A DNA stretch of 64,000 bases from Candidatus Planktophila sp. (GCA_003569185.1 BGOJ01000001.1:314557-378556); one strand, 5' to 3'; counted from the stretch's first letter, positions 1 to 12,316 are shown. Translations and numbers: made by a program. Notes: generated from the letters alone by a model not told the origin.

Positions 1-1079
1 CTTACACACCAAGTGAGTTGAAAATAACTGAAGGTCTGGCTCAAATCTCTAACTCATACATTGATTTACTACTAATGGAAATGAAAGCGGCAAAGGTGCA
101 GGTTGGTCAGAGCGCCAATGTGCCATCAATTTTCTTTGGCGGGGGAACACCATCACTTATGCAACCAGATGATATCGGCCGGGTGATTTCTACAATTAAA
201 TCTGAATTCACACTTTTACCAGATGCTGAAATAACTATGGAATGTAACCCGGACACTGTAACTAAGGAAAGCTTGGCTGCCTTTCGAGCAATTGGTGTGA
301 ATCGTGTTTCATTTGGTATGCAATCAGCAGTTAAACATGTATTAGCAACACTTGATCGCACGCACAATCCTGAGAATTTGTTGCAGGTTACAACTTGGGC
401 AAAGGAGGTTGGATTCTCCGAAATTTCAGTTGATTTAATTTATGGAACACCTGGGGAGTCTTTATCTGATTGGCAAACATCTATTGATGCAGCTCTTGCT
501 CTTCCAATCACACATATTTCTGCTTATGCATTAATCGTTGAAGAGGGCACAAAATTAGCTGCTCAGATTAAACGTGGTGAAGTTGCGCAAGTAGATGATG
601 ATTTAACTGCTGAGAAATACTTGGTTGCAGATAAAGCATTTACTGCAGCGGGATTTGAATGGTATGAGTTGAGTAATTGGGCAAAATCTGGATCATTAAG
701 TAAACATAATTTGGCATATTGGTTAGGTGATAATTGGTGGGGTGCAGGTCCTGGTGCCCATTCACACTTGAATGGGAAGAGATTTTGGAATGTTAAACAC
801 CCCAATTTGTATAAAGAAAGAGTTCTTGCAAATCAATCACCAGTTGCAGATTCAGAAGTACTTGAAGAATTGCAGATTGAAAGTGAAAGATTGATGTTGT
901 CGTTAAGATTGCCAAGCGGTGTAGATAAACAAAGTTTAAATGAACTACAACTTGCAGAGCTTTCAAGTTACGTCGAAAGCGGTCATTTAGATCAAGCAAA
1001 TTGGAATCAAGGCCGAGCAACTTTAACCTTAGATGGTCGTCTAATCGCCGACCGAATACTAAGACAAATACTCTTGTAG
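1..1079 (+). CDS. hemW: HemW-type radical SAM protein, 5' end outside the window
   Basis: Radical SAM protein of the HemW family (heme chaperone, formerly annotated as oxygen-independent coproporphyrinogen oxidase-like). The frame is open to the window edge and reads YTPSEL before the TTG used by the ORF track, so that TTG is not the true start. The CxxxCxxC iron-sulfur motif must lie just upstream. Visible family features are FFGGGTPSLM, ECNPDTV, RVSFGMQS and DLIYGTPGES, followed by the C-terminal HemW region (WWGAGPGAHS). It lies 12 bases before hrcA, the usual actinobacterial order. No sign of decay. Confidence 0.93.
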   Translation, partial: YTPSELKITEGLAQISNSYIDLLLMEMKAAKVQVGQSANVPSIFFGGGTPSLMQPDDIGRVISTIKSEFTLLPDAEITMECNPDTVTKESLAAFRAIGVNRVSFGMQSAVKHVLATLDRTHNPENLLQVTTWAKEVGFSEISVDLIYGTPGESLSDWQTSIDAALALPITHISAYALIVEEGTKLAAQIKRGEVAQVDDDLTAEKYLVADKAFTAAGFEWYELSNWAKSGSLSKHNLAYWLGDNWWGAGPGAHSHLNGKRFWNVKHPNLYKERVLANQSPVADSEVLEELQIESERLMLSLRLPSGVDKQSLNELQLAELSSYVESGHLDQANWNQGRATLTLDGRLIADRILRQILL

Positions 1080-1091
1080 TAGCGTTGGCTT

Positions 1092-2105
1092 ATGAGTAAT
1101 GCGATGCCAGGTCGGCAACTTGAGATCCTCAAAGCAATTGTGGATGAGTATGTTGCAACCGAAGAGCCAGTAGGTTCAAAGACTCTTGCTACGCGCGCGG
1201 GGTTAGGCGTTTCACCAGCAACAATTAGAAACGAGATGGCTTTACTAGAGGATGCTGGGTTAATAACTCAACCCCATACAAGTGCGGGCCGAATTCCTAC
1301 AAATAAAGGTTATCGAGTATTTGTTGATCAATTAGCTAAGGTGAAACCTTTATCCTCAGCAGAACGTAGAGCGATTGAAAACTTTTTAGATGGCGCAACT
1401 GATTTAGATGATGTTATATCCCGAACAGTTAGATTATTAGCTCAGGTAACTAAGCAAGTTGCAGTAGTTCAGTATCCATCATTAATTAAGGCAAAGGTTC
1501 GCCACATTGAATTGGTTCTATTAAACCCAAGTCGAGTAATGATTGTATTAATTACCGATGCTGGCCGAGTTGAACAGCGAATGGTTGAATTAGCATTTGA
1601 AATCACCGAAGGTGCTCTCTCTGATCTTCATAAGAAAGTAAATTCCCTTATCGCCACACAATCGCTTTCAAATGTGGCCAGCAAATTAGAGAGTTTGTCT
1701 AGTAATTATCGTGGCAGCGATAAATCCAATATTGTCGTGATAATTACAACTTTAATTGAAATGGCCATTGAGCATCCAGAGGAGAAGGTGGTATTGGCTG
1801 GAGCTTCAAATCTTGCAAGAGCAAACCAGGATTTATCTAGCAGTATTCATCCAATTTTAGAGGCGTTAGAGGAGCAGGTGGTTTTACTTAGATTGCTTTC
1901 TGGCACAGATTCTTCGGTTAAAGTTGAAATCGGTGATGAACAAAGTGAAAAGAGTTTGAGAAAAACTAGTTTAGTAAAGGTTGGTTATGCAGATATCGGC
2001 GCACTTGGAATTTTAGGACCAACCCGAATGGATTACGCATCATCTATTTCAGCGGTGAATGCGGTGGCAAATTATGTTGGTAGATTTTTGACGGAGAATA
2101 AGTAA
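1092..2105 (+). CDS. hrcA: Heat-inducible transcription repressor HrcA
   Basis: Repressor of heat-shock operons that binds the CIRCE operator. The 337 residues match the usual length. An N-terminal winged-helix region (about 1-75; RQLEILKAIVDEY, SPATIRNEMA) leads into the HrcA hallmark GRIPTNKGYRVFVDQL and a GAF-like C-terminal domain. The start ATG lies 12 bases after hemW, and a second in-frame ATG four codons later is possible. dnaJ follows after 3 bases, so the pair is co-transcribed. I see no CIRCE repeat in front of it, so its targets (groES/groEL) must be elsewhere. Confidence 0.95.
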   Translation: MSNAMPGRQLEILKAIVDEYVATEEPVGSKTLATRAGLGVSPATIRNEMALLEDAGLITQPHTSAGRIPTNKGYRVFVDQLAKVKPLSSAERRAIENFLDGATDLDDVISRTVRLLAQVTKQVAVVQYPSLIKAKVRHIELVLLNPSRVMIVLITDAGRVEQRMVELAFEITEGALSDLHKKVNSLIATQSLSNVASKLESLSSNYRGSDKSNIVVIITTLIEMAIEHPEEKVVLAGASNLARANQDLSSSIHPILEALEEQVVLLRLLSGTDSSVKVEIGDEQSEKSLRKTSLVKVGYADIGALGILGPTRMDYASSISAVNAVANYVGRFLTENK

Positions 2106-2108
2106 AAG

Positions 2109-3215
2109 ATGGCTGATCTTTATGAAACTCTTGGTGTTGATCGGGATGCAAGTTTTGATGAAATTAAAAAGGCTTATCGAAAACTAGCGCGCAGTTATCA
2201 CCCAGATGTAAACCCTGATCCAAAGATGGCTGATAAGTTCAAAGAGATTACCGCTGCTTATGAAGTTCTAAGTGATCCAGATAAGCGTCAAAATTACGAT
2301 GTTGGTGGAAGTGGTTTTGGTGGTGGATTTTCTAATGCGGGCTTTGGATTTGGCGACATCATGGATGCTTTTTTTGGTGGTGGACAGCAACGAGGCCCAC
2401 GGCCACGAACCAGGCCAGGACAAGATGCATTAATTAGAGTCGAGGTGGATCTTAAGGAAGCAACATTTGGTTGTGAACGAGATTTAAATGTTGATACTGC
2501 GGTGGTTTGTTCTAAATGTGGTGGAAGTGGTTGCGCGAATAATTCTCGTCCGCGAACCTGTGATATTTGTAAAGGACGTGGTGAAACACAACAAGTAGCA
2601 CGTTCGATTTTAGGTCAGGTAATGACTAGCCGACCTTGTGCTAGTTGCCAAGGTTTTGGTTCAGTAATTTCTGACCCATGCACCGAGTGTGCTGGCGATG
2701 GTCGTGTTCGTTCGAGAAAAAGTATTCCAATAAAGATTCCAGCTGGTGTTGAAACTGGAAATCGCATCCAATTAAGTGGACAAGGTGAGGTTGGCCCTGG
2801 CGGTGGTAATGCTGGTGATTTATATGTTGAGATTGTTGAGATTGCGCATGAGTATTTAATTAGAGAAGAAAATAATCTTCACATTTCAATTGCAATCCCG
2901 ATGACATCAGCTGCTTTAGGTGCAACAGTGATTATCGAAACATTTGATGGTGATCAAAAGGTTGAAATCAAAGAGGGAACACAAAGTGGCTCAACGGTGG
3001 TTCTCAAAGGATTGGGAGTAACTAAGTTGCGAGGAAGTGGACGAGGTGACTTGATCGTTCATATCGAGGTAGTAATTCCCGGCAAGCTCAATAAGGAACA
3101 AAGTGAGCTGCTTCGTAAATTTTCTGAATCTAGAAATGAAGATGGCAGCAAGGTTGTAATCCATAAAAATAGTGATCAAGGTTTCTTTAGCAAAGTAAGA
3201 AGTGCTTTCCGGTAG
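2109..3215 (+). CDS. dnaJ: Chaperone DnaJ (actinobacterial DnaJ2 type)
   Basis: Hsp40 co-chaperone that stimulates the DnaK ATPase. It has an N-terminal J domain with the HPD tripeptide (YHPDVNPD, about residue 32-39), a Gly/Phe-rich linker ([15 protein letters not shown]), four CxxCxGxG-type zinc repeats ([32 protein letters not shown]) and the substrate-binding C-terminal domain. Its pairing with hrcA rather than dnaK-grpE marks it as the DnaJ2 copy of actinobacteria. The stop codon shares one base with the next start (TAGTG), so translation is probably coupled. Confidence 0.96.
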   Translation: MADLYETLGVDRDASFDEIKKAYRKLARSYHPDVNPDPKMADKFKEITAAYEVLSDPDKRQNYDVGGSGFGGGFSNAGFGFGDIMDAFFGGGQQRGPRPRTRPGQDALIRVEVDLKEATFGCERDLNVDTAVVCSKCGGSGCANNSRPRTCDICKGRGETQQVARSILGQVMTSRPCASCQGFGSVISDPCTECAGDGRVRSRKSIPIKIPAGVETGNRIQLSGQGEVGPGGGNAGDLYVEIVEIAHEYLIREENNLHISIAIPMTSAALGATVIIETFDGDQKVEIKEGTQSGSTVVLKGLGVTKLRGSGRGDLIVHIEVVIPGKLNKEQSELLRKFSESRNEDGSKVVIHKNSDQGFFSKVRSAFR

Positions 3216-3931
3216 TGCTCACCTTATTTTTTACTGACCAAATAAATAATGGCAGCACGCAAACATTAGGCAAAGATGAATCACATCATGCCATAAAGGT
3301 TTTGAGGTTGAATCTTGGCGAAGTTATAAAGATTTCAGATGGCGTAAAAAAGTGGGTATCCGGTCCAATAATTGAAATATCAAAGAAAGAATTGACGATA
3401 TCAGTTTCAGAAAAAGGTGAGTTTGAAGAAAAGAAGCCAGAACTAGTTTTGGTACAAGCAGTGACAAAATCTGACAGAAACAAAGAGATGCTTGAACTAG
3501 TTATCGAATCTGGTGTGGACCGAATAATTCCATGGCAAGCAGAGCGATCAATCAGTAAGTGGCAATCTGACTCTGCACAAAAGTGGGAGATTGGGATCAA
3601 AGAGGCGTGTAAACAGGCCAGACAAATCAGATTACCCAAACTTATGCCAATGTTAACGACTGCTGGCGTGGTTCAATTATTAAATAAAGATGCTCAGGCA
3701 ATCGTGTTTCATGAATCAGCTGGTGAAAAATTTGCTCAACTGCAATTAGCGCAATCACTTACTTCTATATTTCTAATTATTGGACCTGAAGGTGGAATAA
3801 GTCCAAATGAGCTCTCGATATTTGAAAACAGTGGCGGTAAAGTAGTTAGGTTGGGAGAAACTGTTCTTAGATCAGCACATGCCGGATTTGCGGCAATCTC
3901 TGCAGTTCAAACTAAGTTAGGACGGTGGTAG
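3215..3931 (+). CDS. rsmE: 16S rRNA (uracil-1498-N3) methyltransferase
   Basis: SPOUT-class methyltransferase that modifies U1498 of 16S rRNA in the decoding region. The 238 residues fit the family. The C-terminal SAM-binding knot is clear: IGPEGGISPNE and VVRLGETVLRSAHAG. The N-terminal part carries the PUA-like substrate domain (DESHHAIKVLRL). It uses a GTG start overlapping the dnaJ stop. It is the third gene of the hrcA-dnaJ-rsmE-HIT run and overlaps its downstream neighbour by one base. Confidence 0.95.
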   Translation: MLTLFFTDQINNGSTQTLGKDESHHAIKVLRLNLGEVIKISDGVKKWVSGPIIEISKKELTISVSEKGEFEEKKPELVLVQAVTKSDRNKEMLELVIESGVDRIIPWQAERSISKWQSDSAQKWEIGIKEACKQARQIRLPKLMPMLTTAGVVQLLNKDAQAIVFHESAGEKFAQLQLAQSLTSIFLIIGPEGGISPNELSIFENSGGKVVRLGETVLRSAHAGFAAISAVQTKLGRW

Positions 3932-4269
3932 TGGTGGATTGTTTATTTTGTAAGATAGTTGACGGAACTATTCCTGCAAAAATCGTGAAGAAATCCGAGA
4001 TATTTACTGCCTTCAACGATATAACTCCGCAAGCGCCGACTCATATTTTAATTATTCCTAATAAACATTTCACAAATATGGCAGAGGTTGCTAACTCTGA
4101 TCCTGCTTTAGCTGGAGAGATTTTTAGGGCCGCCGGGCAGATCGCAAGTGAGAATGGTTTAGAGAGTTACCGAATGAATGTAAACACTGGCGCTGCTGCT
4201 GGCCAATCTGTATTTCACGCTCACTTACACCTTCTGGCAGGCAGGTCATTCGCATGGCCGCCAGGTTAA
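3931..4269 (+). CDS. HIT-family nucleotide hydrolase/transferase
   Basis: Histidine-triad protein of the Hint/HIT group, which hydrolyses nucleoside phosphoramidates and similar substrates; the physiological substrate is not known here. It opens with the typical CLFCKIVDGTIPAKIV and ends with the triad in the form HAHLH. I chose the GTG at 3931 because it repeats the TAGTG stop-start coupling seen one gene upstream; GTG at 3925 is the other option and adds two residues. About 112 residues, normal for the family. It is part of the rsmE-HIT-phoH operon. Confidence 0.92.
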   Translation: MVDCLFCKIVDGTIPAKIVKKSEIFTAFNDITPQAPTHILIIPNKHFTNMAEVANSDPALAGEIFRAAGQIASENGLESYRMNVNTGAAAGQSVFHAHLHLLAGRSFAWPPG

Positions 4270-4285
4270 ATATAGAATTAAAGTA

Positions 4286-5284
4286 ATGGACCCGATCGCA
4301 ATAAAAGTACCGGCTGCATTTCCCATGGTCACATTAGTAGGCCCAGGGGATACCAATCTTAGAATTTTAGAAGATCACTTCCCGCAGTTAGCAATTACTG
4401 TGCGAGGTAATGAAATTTATGTCAAAGGTGAGATAGAGCAATCTAAGCAATTTGTAGGTTTAGTTGAAGAATTAATTGCAATTTTACGTAGTGGCCAAAA
4501 TCTAACCTCCGATATGGTGCGCAGATCTATCGGCATGATTAAACAAGATCCAGTAGAGCACCCAGCTGAGGTTTTATCGTTGAATATATTAAGCAATCGC
4601 GGCAAAACTATTAGACCAAAAACTTCAAATCAAAAGAAGTATGTTGATGCAATCGATACAAATACCATCACATTTGGAATAGGACCGGCTGGATCAGGTA
4701 AGACATACCTTGCAATGGCTAAGGCCATCCAATCCCTACAGGCAAAACAAGTTAATCGAATTATTTTGACTAGACCTGCGGTAGAAGCTGGTGAGCGATT
4801 AGGATTTTTGCCAGGTACTCTGCACGAAAAAATTGACCCCTATCTACGTCCATTATTTGATGCCTTGCATGACATGATTGATCAAGATGCAATTCCCCGG
4901 CTAATGAACTCAGGTGTAATTGAAGTAGCACCCCTTGCTTATATGCGAGGTCGAACTTTAAATGATGCTTTTATAATTTTAGATGAGGCTCAGAATACGA
5001 CTGCTGAACAAATGAAAATGTTTTTAACCCGTCTTGGATTTGGTTCAAAGATGGTTGTAACTGGTGATATTACTCAAGTTGATTTACCGAACAACTCTCA
5101 GTCTGGATTGAAAATTGTGCAAGATATTTTGAAGGATGTTGAAGATATTTCTTTTATGTACCTAAATGCTGAAGATGTTGTCCGCAATAGATTAGTCGGG
5201 GATATCGTCACTGCTTATGGGCACTGGGATGAAAATATCTCAAAAAGCACATTCCCAATTCGAAGCGGAAAAGGTGATCGATAA
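4286..5284 (+). CDS. phoH: PhoH-like P-loop ATPase
   Basis: Cytoplasmic PhoH-family NTPase, generally linked to RNA handling and encoded beside ybeY. An N-terminal KH-like segment (about 1-100) precedes the PhoH domain, which has Walker A GPAGSGKT, Walker B-like FIILDEAQNTT and the conserved TGDITQVDLP. The 332 residues are normal. It starts with ATG 16 bases after the HIT gene. ybeY follows, as in most actinobacteria. The biochemical role in the cell is still unclear for the family. Confidence 0.95.
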   Translation: MDPIAIKVPAAFPMVTLVGPGDTNLRILEDHFPQLAITVRGNEIYVKGEIEQSKQFVGLVEELIAILRSGQNLTSDMVRRSIGMIKQDPVEHPAEVLSLNILSNRGKTIRPKTSNQKKYVDAIDTNTITFGIGPAGSGKTYLAMAKAIQSLQAKQVNRIILTRPAVEAGERLGFLPGTLHEKIDPYLRPLFDALHDMIDQDAIPRLMNSGVIEVAPLAYMRGRTLNDAFIILDEAQNTTAEQMKMFLTRLGFGSKMVVTGDITQVDLPNNSQSGLKIVQDILKDVEDISFMYLNAEDVVRNRLVGDIVTAYGHWDENISKSTFPIRSGKGDR

Positions 5285-5315
5285 TCGATTCAAGTACTTT
5301 CTTGAATTAATCGCC

Positions 5316-5753
5316 ATGAAAATAGATTTAGTAAATAACTCCTCCGTTCAATGCAATGAGTCCGCCATCGCATCGGTATCTGAATTTGCGTTAAAGAAAA
5401 TGGGCATCCACCAAGAGTCAGAGCTCGGGATTAGATTTGTAAATGAGGATGAAATGTCGCAGTTACATGTTAAGTGGATGGATCTTGCAGGGCCAACAGA
5501 TGTGCTTTCCTTCCCAATGGATGAATTAAAGCCAAACTCTGCTGCAAATGGACCGGGAGTAATTGGCGATATTGTTTTATGCCCTGCTTATGCTGAGAAA
5601 AATGGAAAGCAATCTTTAGAGAAAGAATTGGAGTTGCTAACAGTTCACGGCGTGCTACATCTCTTGGGATTTGATCATGAGGATGTTGATGATGAAAAGA
5701 AAATGTTTGCTTTGCAAGAGGAAATACTAAAAGAGTGGAGATTATTAGTATGA
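5316..5753 (+). CDS. ybeY: Endoribonuclease YbeY
   Basis: Metal-dependent endoribonuclease of 16S rRNA 3' maturation and ribosome quality control. The zinc site H-x3-H-x5-H is present as HGVLHLLGFDHED near the C terminus. The ORF track starts at 5217, deep inside phoH, but the family N terminus matches MKIDLVNNSS, so I place the start at ATG 5316 (145 residues). Its stop overlaps the likely ATG of the CorC-like gene (ATGA), suggesting translational coupling. Confidence 0.93.
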   Translation: MKIDLVNNSSVQCNESAIASVSEFALKKMGIHQESELGIRFVNEDEMSQLHVKWMDLAGPTDVLSFPMDELKPNSAANGPGVIGDIVLCPAYAEKNGKQSLEKELELLTVHGVLHLLGFDHEDVDDEKKMFALQEEILKEWRLLV

Positions 5754-7046
5754 GCCTTTCCACATTAATTCTTGGTTGTTTTCTTGCTTCTATTTGCCGG
5801 ACTTCTTGCAGGCTGTGAGTCAGCACTTACCTCACTTTCAAGGTTGCTGATAGAAGAGTTGGTAGAGAAGTATCCGAAATACAAAAAGCGGTTTGATAGA
5901 TATGTTGAAAATCCTGCTCGCTACTTAAATGTACTTCTACTAGTTCGCAAAAGCTGTGAATTAACAGCAACAGCCTTAGTTGCAACATCTTTTGTTGAGA
6001 ATGCATCAAATAAGAGTTTGGCTTTAGCTGAGGCCATAATTTTGATGGTAGCAATTTCCTATGTAATCGTTGGAGTTGGGCCAAGAACTTTAGGAAAGCA
6101 GCATGCTCCAAAATGGTCTAAGCCTGCAATAACCATTGCTTACTTCCTTTCTCAAGTCTTAGGTCCGCTAACAAACTTATTAATTAAAATTGGTAATGCC
6201 ATTACGCCTGGAAAGGGATTTAAATCTGGCCCCTTCTCGACCGAGGCTGAATTTAGAGATCTAGTAGATCAAGCAAGTGAGAGTGGATTTGTAGAAGAGT
6301 CAGAGCGGGAGATGATCCATTCAGTTTTCGATCTAGGCGAAACAATGGTTAGAGAGTTGATGATTCCAAGAACGGAAATGGTTTGGATTGAGTCTGGAAA
6401 AAATCTACGACAAGCGCTTTCACTGGCTCTTCGATCAGGATTTACTCGTATCCCAGTCATCTCTGAGAATTTAGATAATGTGGTTGGAATTGCTTATGTT
6501 AAGGATCTGGCCAAGCGGGTTCATGAAAATAGAGATGCTGAGCAAAATGAGTTTGTGGAGGAGCATTTAAGAAAAGCAACCTTCATTCCAGAGACTAAAA
6601 CTGCCGATGAGTTGTTAAAGCAGATGCAACGAGATCAAATCCATATGGCAGTAGTTGTTGATGAGTATGGTGGCACGGCAGGATTGATTACGATTGAAGA
6701 TATTTTAGAGGAGATCGTTGGCGAAATTGCAGATGAATACGACGATGATGAAACAGTTGAGATTGAATGGCTTACTGATGGTAAAGCTAGAGTTTCTGCA
6801 CGTTTGCATGTAGAGGATTTTGCTGAAAAATTTGATACTGAATTTACGCCAGAAGAAATAGAGGATGTTGACAGTATTGGTGGATTGATTGCAAAGCACT
6901 TAGGTCGCATTCCAATTCCAGGAAGCACAATTACCGTTCCAGGATGGAAATTAACTGCAGAGCGCCCAGCAGGCAGACGCCATCGAATCGCTACCGTACT
7001 AGTTGAGAAAATTGCCGAAGCGAGTCAAATAACCGATCAGTTGTAA
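5750..7046 (+). CDS. CorC/HlyC-type CBS-domain membrane protein, frameshift near its start
   Basis: Membrane protein of the CNNM/CorC (UPF0053) family: an N-terminal DUF21 membrane domain, a tandem CBS pair (about residues 200-330; MIPRTEMVWI, VVVDEYGGTAGLITIEDILEEIVGEI) and a C-terminal CorC/HlyC domain (VDSIGGLIAKHLGRIPIPG). The family is tied to magnesium/cobalt efflux. The natural ATG at 5750 overlaps the ybeY stop and encodes MSLSTLIL, but the rest reads in another frame from about 5772. One extra base, or two missing bases in the GG and TTTT runs, around 5770-5785 explains this. I regard the gene as intact in the organism. Confidence 0.88.
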
Positions 7047-7055
7047 GATGATCTA

Positions 7056-9298
<2,243 letters not shown>

Positions 9299-9340
9299 AT
9301 TGTGGTGCAGGGTATTCTTAGCCTGTAAGAAATTTACTAT

Positions 9341-9412
9341 TGGGGTATGGGGTAATTGGTAGCCCAGCTGATTCTGGTTCAGCTTGTCTAGGTTCGAGTC
9401 CTGGTACCCCAG
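9341..9412 (+). tRNA. tRNA-Gln (CTG anticodon)
   Basis: The acceptor arms TGGGGTA and TACCCCA pair fully, with discriminator G. The anticodon stem GCTGA/TCAGC holds the loop TTCTGGT, giving anticodon CTG (Gln, codon CAG). The T arm contains GGTTCGAGTCC. CCA is not encoded. It sits 24 bases before tRNA-Glu, a common actinobacterial pair after gltX. Confidence 0.95.
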
Positions 9413-9436
9413 CGATAAAGAAAAGTTTTACCGTAC

Positions 9437-9509
9437 GGCTCCGTCGTCTAGTGGCCTAGGACTCTGGCTTCTCAAGCCAGCTACGGGGGTTCGAATCCCC
9501 TCGGAGCTA
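9437..9509 (+). tRNA. tRNA-Glu (CTC anticodon)
   Basis: Acceptor GGCTCCG pairs with CGGAGCT (one G-T pair), discriminator A. The anticodon stem CTGGC/GCCAG holds the loop TTCTCAA, anticodon CTC (Glu, codon GAG). The T arm contains GGTTCGAATCC. CCA is not encoded. It lies next to gltX, whose product charges it. Confidence 0.95.
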
Positions 9510-9515
9510 CATTAA

Positions 9516-10238
9516 TTACTTACTGTTTTTAAGTAAGTAATCACTTAATCTGGCAGCGGTAGCAACAACTGCTGCTGAGTGAATTCTGCCAGGTTGTCTG
9601 CTTAATCTTTCAATCGGTCCGCTGATACTAACTGCAGCGATAACTTTATTATTTGGTCCACGTACTGGCGCAGAGACTGATGCAACACCAACCTCTCTTT
9701 CACCAACTGATTGCGCCCAACCACGACGCCTAACTGCTGAGAGATTTGCTGCTGTAAATTTTGCATTTACTAAACCGCGATGAAGTTTATCTGGCTCTTG
9801 CCAAGCTAATAATATTTGCGCAGCTGAGCCCGCCTGCATAGTTAATACAGTTCCAACTGGCACTGAATCTCGCAAGCCAGTTAATCGCTCCGCAGTTGCA
9901 ACGCAGATTCTAAGATCACCTTGGCGACGGTATAACTGAGCACTCTCACTTGTTGCATCTCGCAGAGCGGTAAGGGCTGGGGAGGCAATCGCTAACAACT
10001 TATCTTCACCAGCTGCGGCAGCTAACTCAGCTGATCTGCTGCCAAGTACAAATCTTCCAGAAAAATCTCGACTTACCAATCGGTGGTGCTCTAGGGCTAC
10101 CGCTAACCGATGGGCGGTTGGCCGGGCAATGCCAGTTGCCGAAACTAAATCACTTAAGGATTGCGGGCCTGCCTCTAGCGCAGCAAGAATTTTCACCGCT
10201 TTATCTAATACACCAACTCCGCTATTCTTACCGTCCAC
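9516..10238 (-). CDS. IclR-family regulator (NdgR/LtbR-like) divergent from leuCD
   Basis: IclR-family transcription factor with an N-terminal winged helix (about 8-70; SLSDLVSATGIARPTAHRLA) and a C-terminal effector domain ending in VSISGPIERLSR. Homologs in this exact position (NdgR in Streptomyces, LtbR in Corynebacterium) control leuCD and other amino acid genes, so leucine regulation is a strong inference. The track start (TTG 10259) would place the coding region over an inverted repeat; I prefer GTG 10238, which begins VDGKNSGVGVLDKAV and leaves the repeat in the intergenic space. Confidence 0.9.
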   Translation of the reverse strand: MDGKNSGVGVLDKAVKILAALEAGPQSLSDLVSATGIARPTAHRLAVALEHHRLVSRDFSGRFVLGSRSAELAAAAGEDKLLAIASPALTALRDATSESAQLYRRQGDLRICVATAERLTGLRDSVPVGTVLTMQAGSAAQILLAWQEPDKLHRGLVNAKFTAANLSAVRRRGWAQSVGEREVGVASVSAPVRGPNNKVIAAVSISGPIERLSRQPGRIHSAAVVATAARLSDYLLKNSK

Positions 10239-10253
10239 ACTCTGATAATGCCA

Positions 10254-10268
10254 TCTCAACTAGTGAGA
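10254..10268. promoter_or_regulatory. Inverted repeat between IclR gene and leuC (candidate operator)
   Basis: TCTCA-ACTAG-TGAGA: perfect 5-base arms around a 5-base spacer in the divergent IclR/leuC gap. Position and symmetry suit a dimeric IclR-type regulator acting on both genes. The assignment is inference; the arms are short. Confidence 0.4.
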
Positions 10269-10320
10269 AGCAAATCTAAGTGTGAACCTACAAAATTTCT
10301 TAAAGGGAGCTAGTTTTAAA

Positions 10321-11718
10321 ATGGGAGAGACATTAGCGGAGAAAATTTGGACAGAGCACATTGTCTCTGCCACTGCTGGTGAACCAGATTTACTTTATAT
10401 TGATCTACACCTTATTCATGAGGTAACTAGCCCACAAGCATTTGATGGCTTGCGCCTGGCAAATCGAAAGGTGCGCCGGCCAGATCTGACCATTGCAACT
10501 GAAGACCATAATGTGCCAACCCTAAATATTGATAAGCCAATTGCTGATCCAGTATCTAAATTACAGGTTGATACTTTGCGTAAAAATTGTGCCGAGTTTG
10601 GTGTTCGCCTTCACTCATTAGGTGATGTGGAGCAGGGAATTGTTCATGTGGTTGGACCGCAGTTAGGAATTACCCAACCTGGCATGACTATTGTTTGCGG
10701 TGACTCCCACACCTCAACTCATGGTGCTTTTGGTGCGCTCGCATTTGGTATTGGTACCAGTGAGGTTGAACATGTATTGGCTACCCAGACTTTGCCGCTG
10801 GTGCGTCCTAAAACTATGGCAATTAATGTTGAAGGTAAGTTAAAACCTGGCGTAACAAGTAAAGATATTATCTTGGCGGTAATTGCCAAAATTGGAACTG
10901 GTGGCGGTCAGGGTTACGTTCTTGAGTATCGAGGAAGTGCTATCCGGGATTTATCCATGGAGGCACGAATGACAATTTGCAATATGTCGATTGAGGCAGG
11001 AGCTAGAGCTGGATTAATTGCTCCCGATCAGATCACCATCGATTACGTCCAAGGAAAACCACACGCACCAACAGGTACTGAATGGGATGCCGCTGTTGCA
11101 TACTGGAAAACTTTAACAACTGATGCTGATGCAAAATTTGATAAAGAGGTTGATCTAAATGCTGATGAATTAGCACCATTTGTTACCTGGGGAACTAATC
11201 CAGGACAAGGATTGCCATTAAGTGCGGCAGTTCCAAACCCAGCAGATTTTGCTAATCCTGAAGATCGTGGCGCAGCTGAACGAGCACTTGAATACATGGA
11301 TTTAAAACCAGGCACACCACTTAAATCAATTAAGGTCGACACAGTTTTCTTAGGTTCATGTACAAATGGACGAATTGAAGATTTAAGGTCTGCGGCCTCG
11401 ATTATTAAGGGTAAGAAAATTGCCTCTTCACTTCGATTACTAGTTGTTCCAGGATCAGCTCGAGTGAGATTACAAGCTGAATCTGAAGGGCTAGATAAAG
11501 TATTTTTAGATGCTGGTGCTGAATGGCGAAGTGCTGGCTGTTCAATGTGTTTGGGAATGAACCCAGATCAGTTAAAGCCAGGAGAGCGTGCTGCCTCCAC
11601 AAGCAATCGAAACTTTGAAGGTCGCCAGGGTAAAGGCGGACGTACACATTTAGTAAGCCCATTAGTAGCTGCTGCTACTGCGTTAAAGGGCACATTAGCC
11701 TCACCGGCGGATTTGTAA
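10321..11718 (+). CDS. leuC: 3-isopropylmalate dehydratase large subunit
   Basis: Aconitase-family subunit that carries the 4Fe-4S cluster and, with LeuD, isomerises 2- to 3-isopropylmalate in leucine synthesis. Cluster cysteines are visible in [14 protein letters not shown] and [12 protein letters not shown]; also [15 protein letters not shown] start at ATG 10321 ([13 protein letters not shown], 465 residues) behind AAAGGGAG rather than the track start at 10282, which adds a non-family N terminus. leuD follows after one base. Confidence 0.96.
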   Translation: MGETLAEKIWTEHIVSATAGEPDLLYIDLHLIHEVTSPQAFDGLRLANRKVRRPDLTIATEDHNVPTLNIDKPIADPVSKLQVDTLRKNCAEFGVRLHSLGDVEQGIVHVVGPQLGITQPGMTIVCGDSHTSTHGAFGALAFGIGTSEVEHVLATQTLPLVRPKTMAINVEGKLKPGVTSKDIILAVIAKIGTGGGQGYVLEYRGSAIRDLSMEARMTICNMSIEAGARAGLIAPDQITIDYVQGKPHAPTGTEWDAAVAYWKTLTTDADAKFDKEVDLNADELAPFVTWGTNPGQGLPLSAAVPNPADFANPEDRGAAERALEYMDLKPGTPLKSIKVDTVFLGSCTNGRIEDLRSAASIIKGKKIASSLRLLVVPGSARVRLQAESEGLDKVFLDAGAEWRSAGCSMCLGMNPDQLKPGERAASTSNRNFEGRQGKGGRTHLVSPLVAAATALKGTLASPADL

Positions 11719-11719
11719 T

Positions 11720-12316
11720 ATGGAAAAATTCATAAAGCATTCCGGCAGCGCCCTTCCTCTGCGCAGAAGCAATGTTGATACAGATCAAATAATTCCAGCT
11801 GTTTACCTAAAGCGGATCACAAAAAGCGGTTTTGAAGATGGGTTATTTGCAGCCTGGCGAAATGACCCAGCCTTTGAGTTAAACCAACCTCAGTATAAAA
11901 AAGCGACGATCTTGGTTGCTGGCCCTGATTTTGGAACTGGCTCCTCCCGTGAGCATGCAGTTTGGGCCCTACAAAATTACGGATTTAAAGTTGTTTTATC
12001 TAGCCGATTTGCTGACATCTTCCGGGGCAACTCCCAAAAAATGGGTCTGCTAACGGTGATTTTGAGCCAAGATGAGATTGAAAAGATTTGGCAAACTGTT
12101 GAAAGTAAGCCAGATACTCAAATAACTGTTGATCTTGAGAGCAAAACCGTTTCATATGAGGATAAAACCCTTAGCTTTGTTATCGATGATTACACCCGTT
12201 GGCGCTTAATGGAAGGGCTAGATGACATTGGCCTTACCTTCACAAAGATTGATTCAGTAAGTAAGTTTGAAGAAAAAAGAGTGAGTTTTAAGCCTAAAAC
12301 ACTGCCAATTAAGTAA
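11720..12316 (+). CDS. leuD: 3-isopropylmalate dehydratase small subunit
   Basis: Swivel-domain partner of LeuC. The 198 residues match the family, with [13 protein letters not shown] and the substrate-loop region [13 protein letters not shown]. It is one base after leuC and ends at a stem-loop, so leuCD forms a two-gene operon. Confidence 0.96.
   Translation: MEKFIKHSGSALPLRRSNVDTDQIIPAVYLKRITKSGFEDGLFAAWRNDPAFELNQPQYKKATILVAGPDFGTGSSREHAVWALQNYGFKVVLSSRFADIFRGNSQKMGLLTVILSQDEIEKIWQTVESKPDTQITVDLESKTVSYEDKTLSFVIDDYTRWRLMEGLDDIGLTFTKIDSVSKFEEKRVSFKPKTLPIK

Noticed and set aside
1080-1091. CIRCE operator in front of hrcA
   Set aside because: The gap is only 12 bases and no TTAGCACTC/GAGTGCTAA repeat was seen there or just inside the flanking genes.
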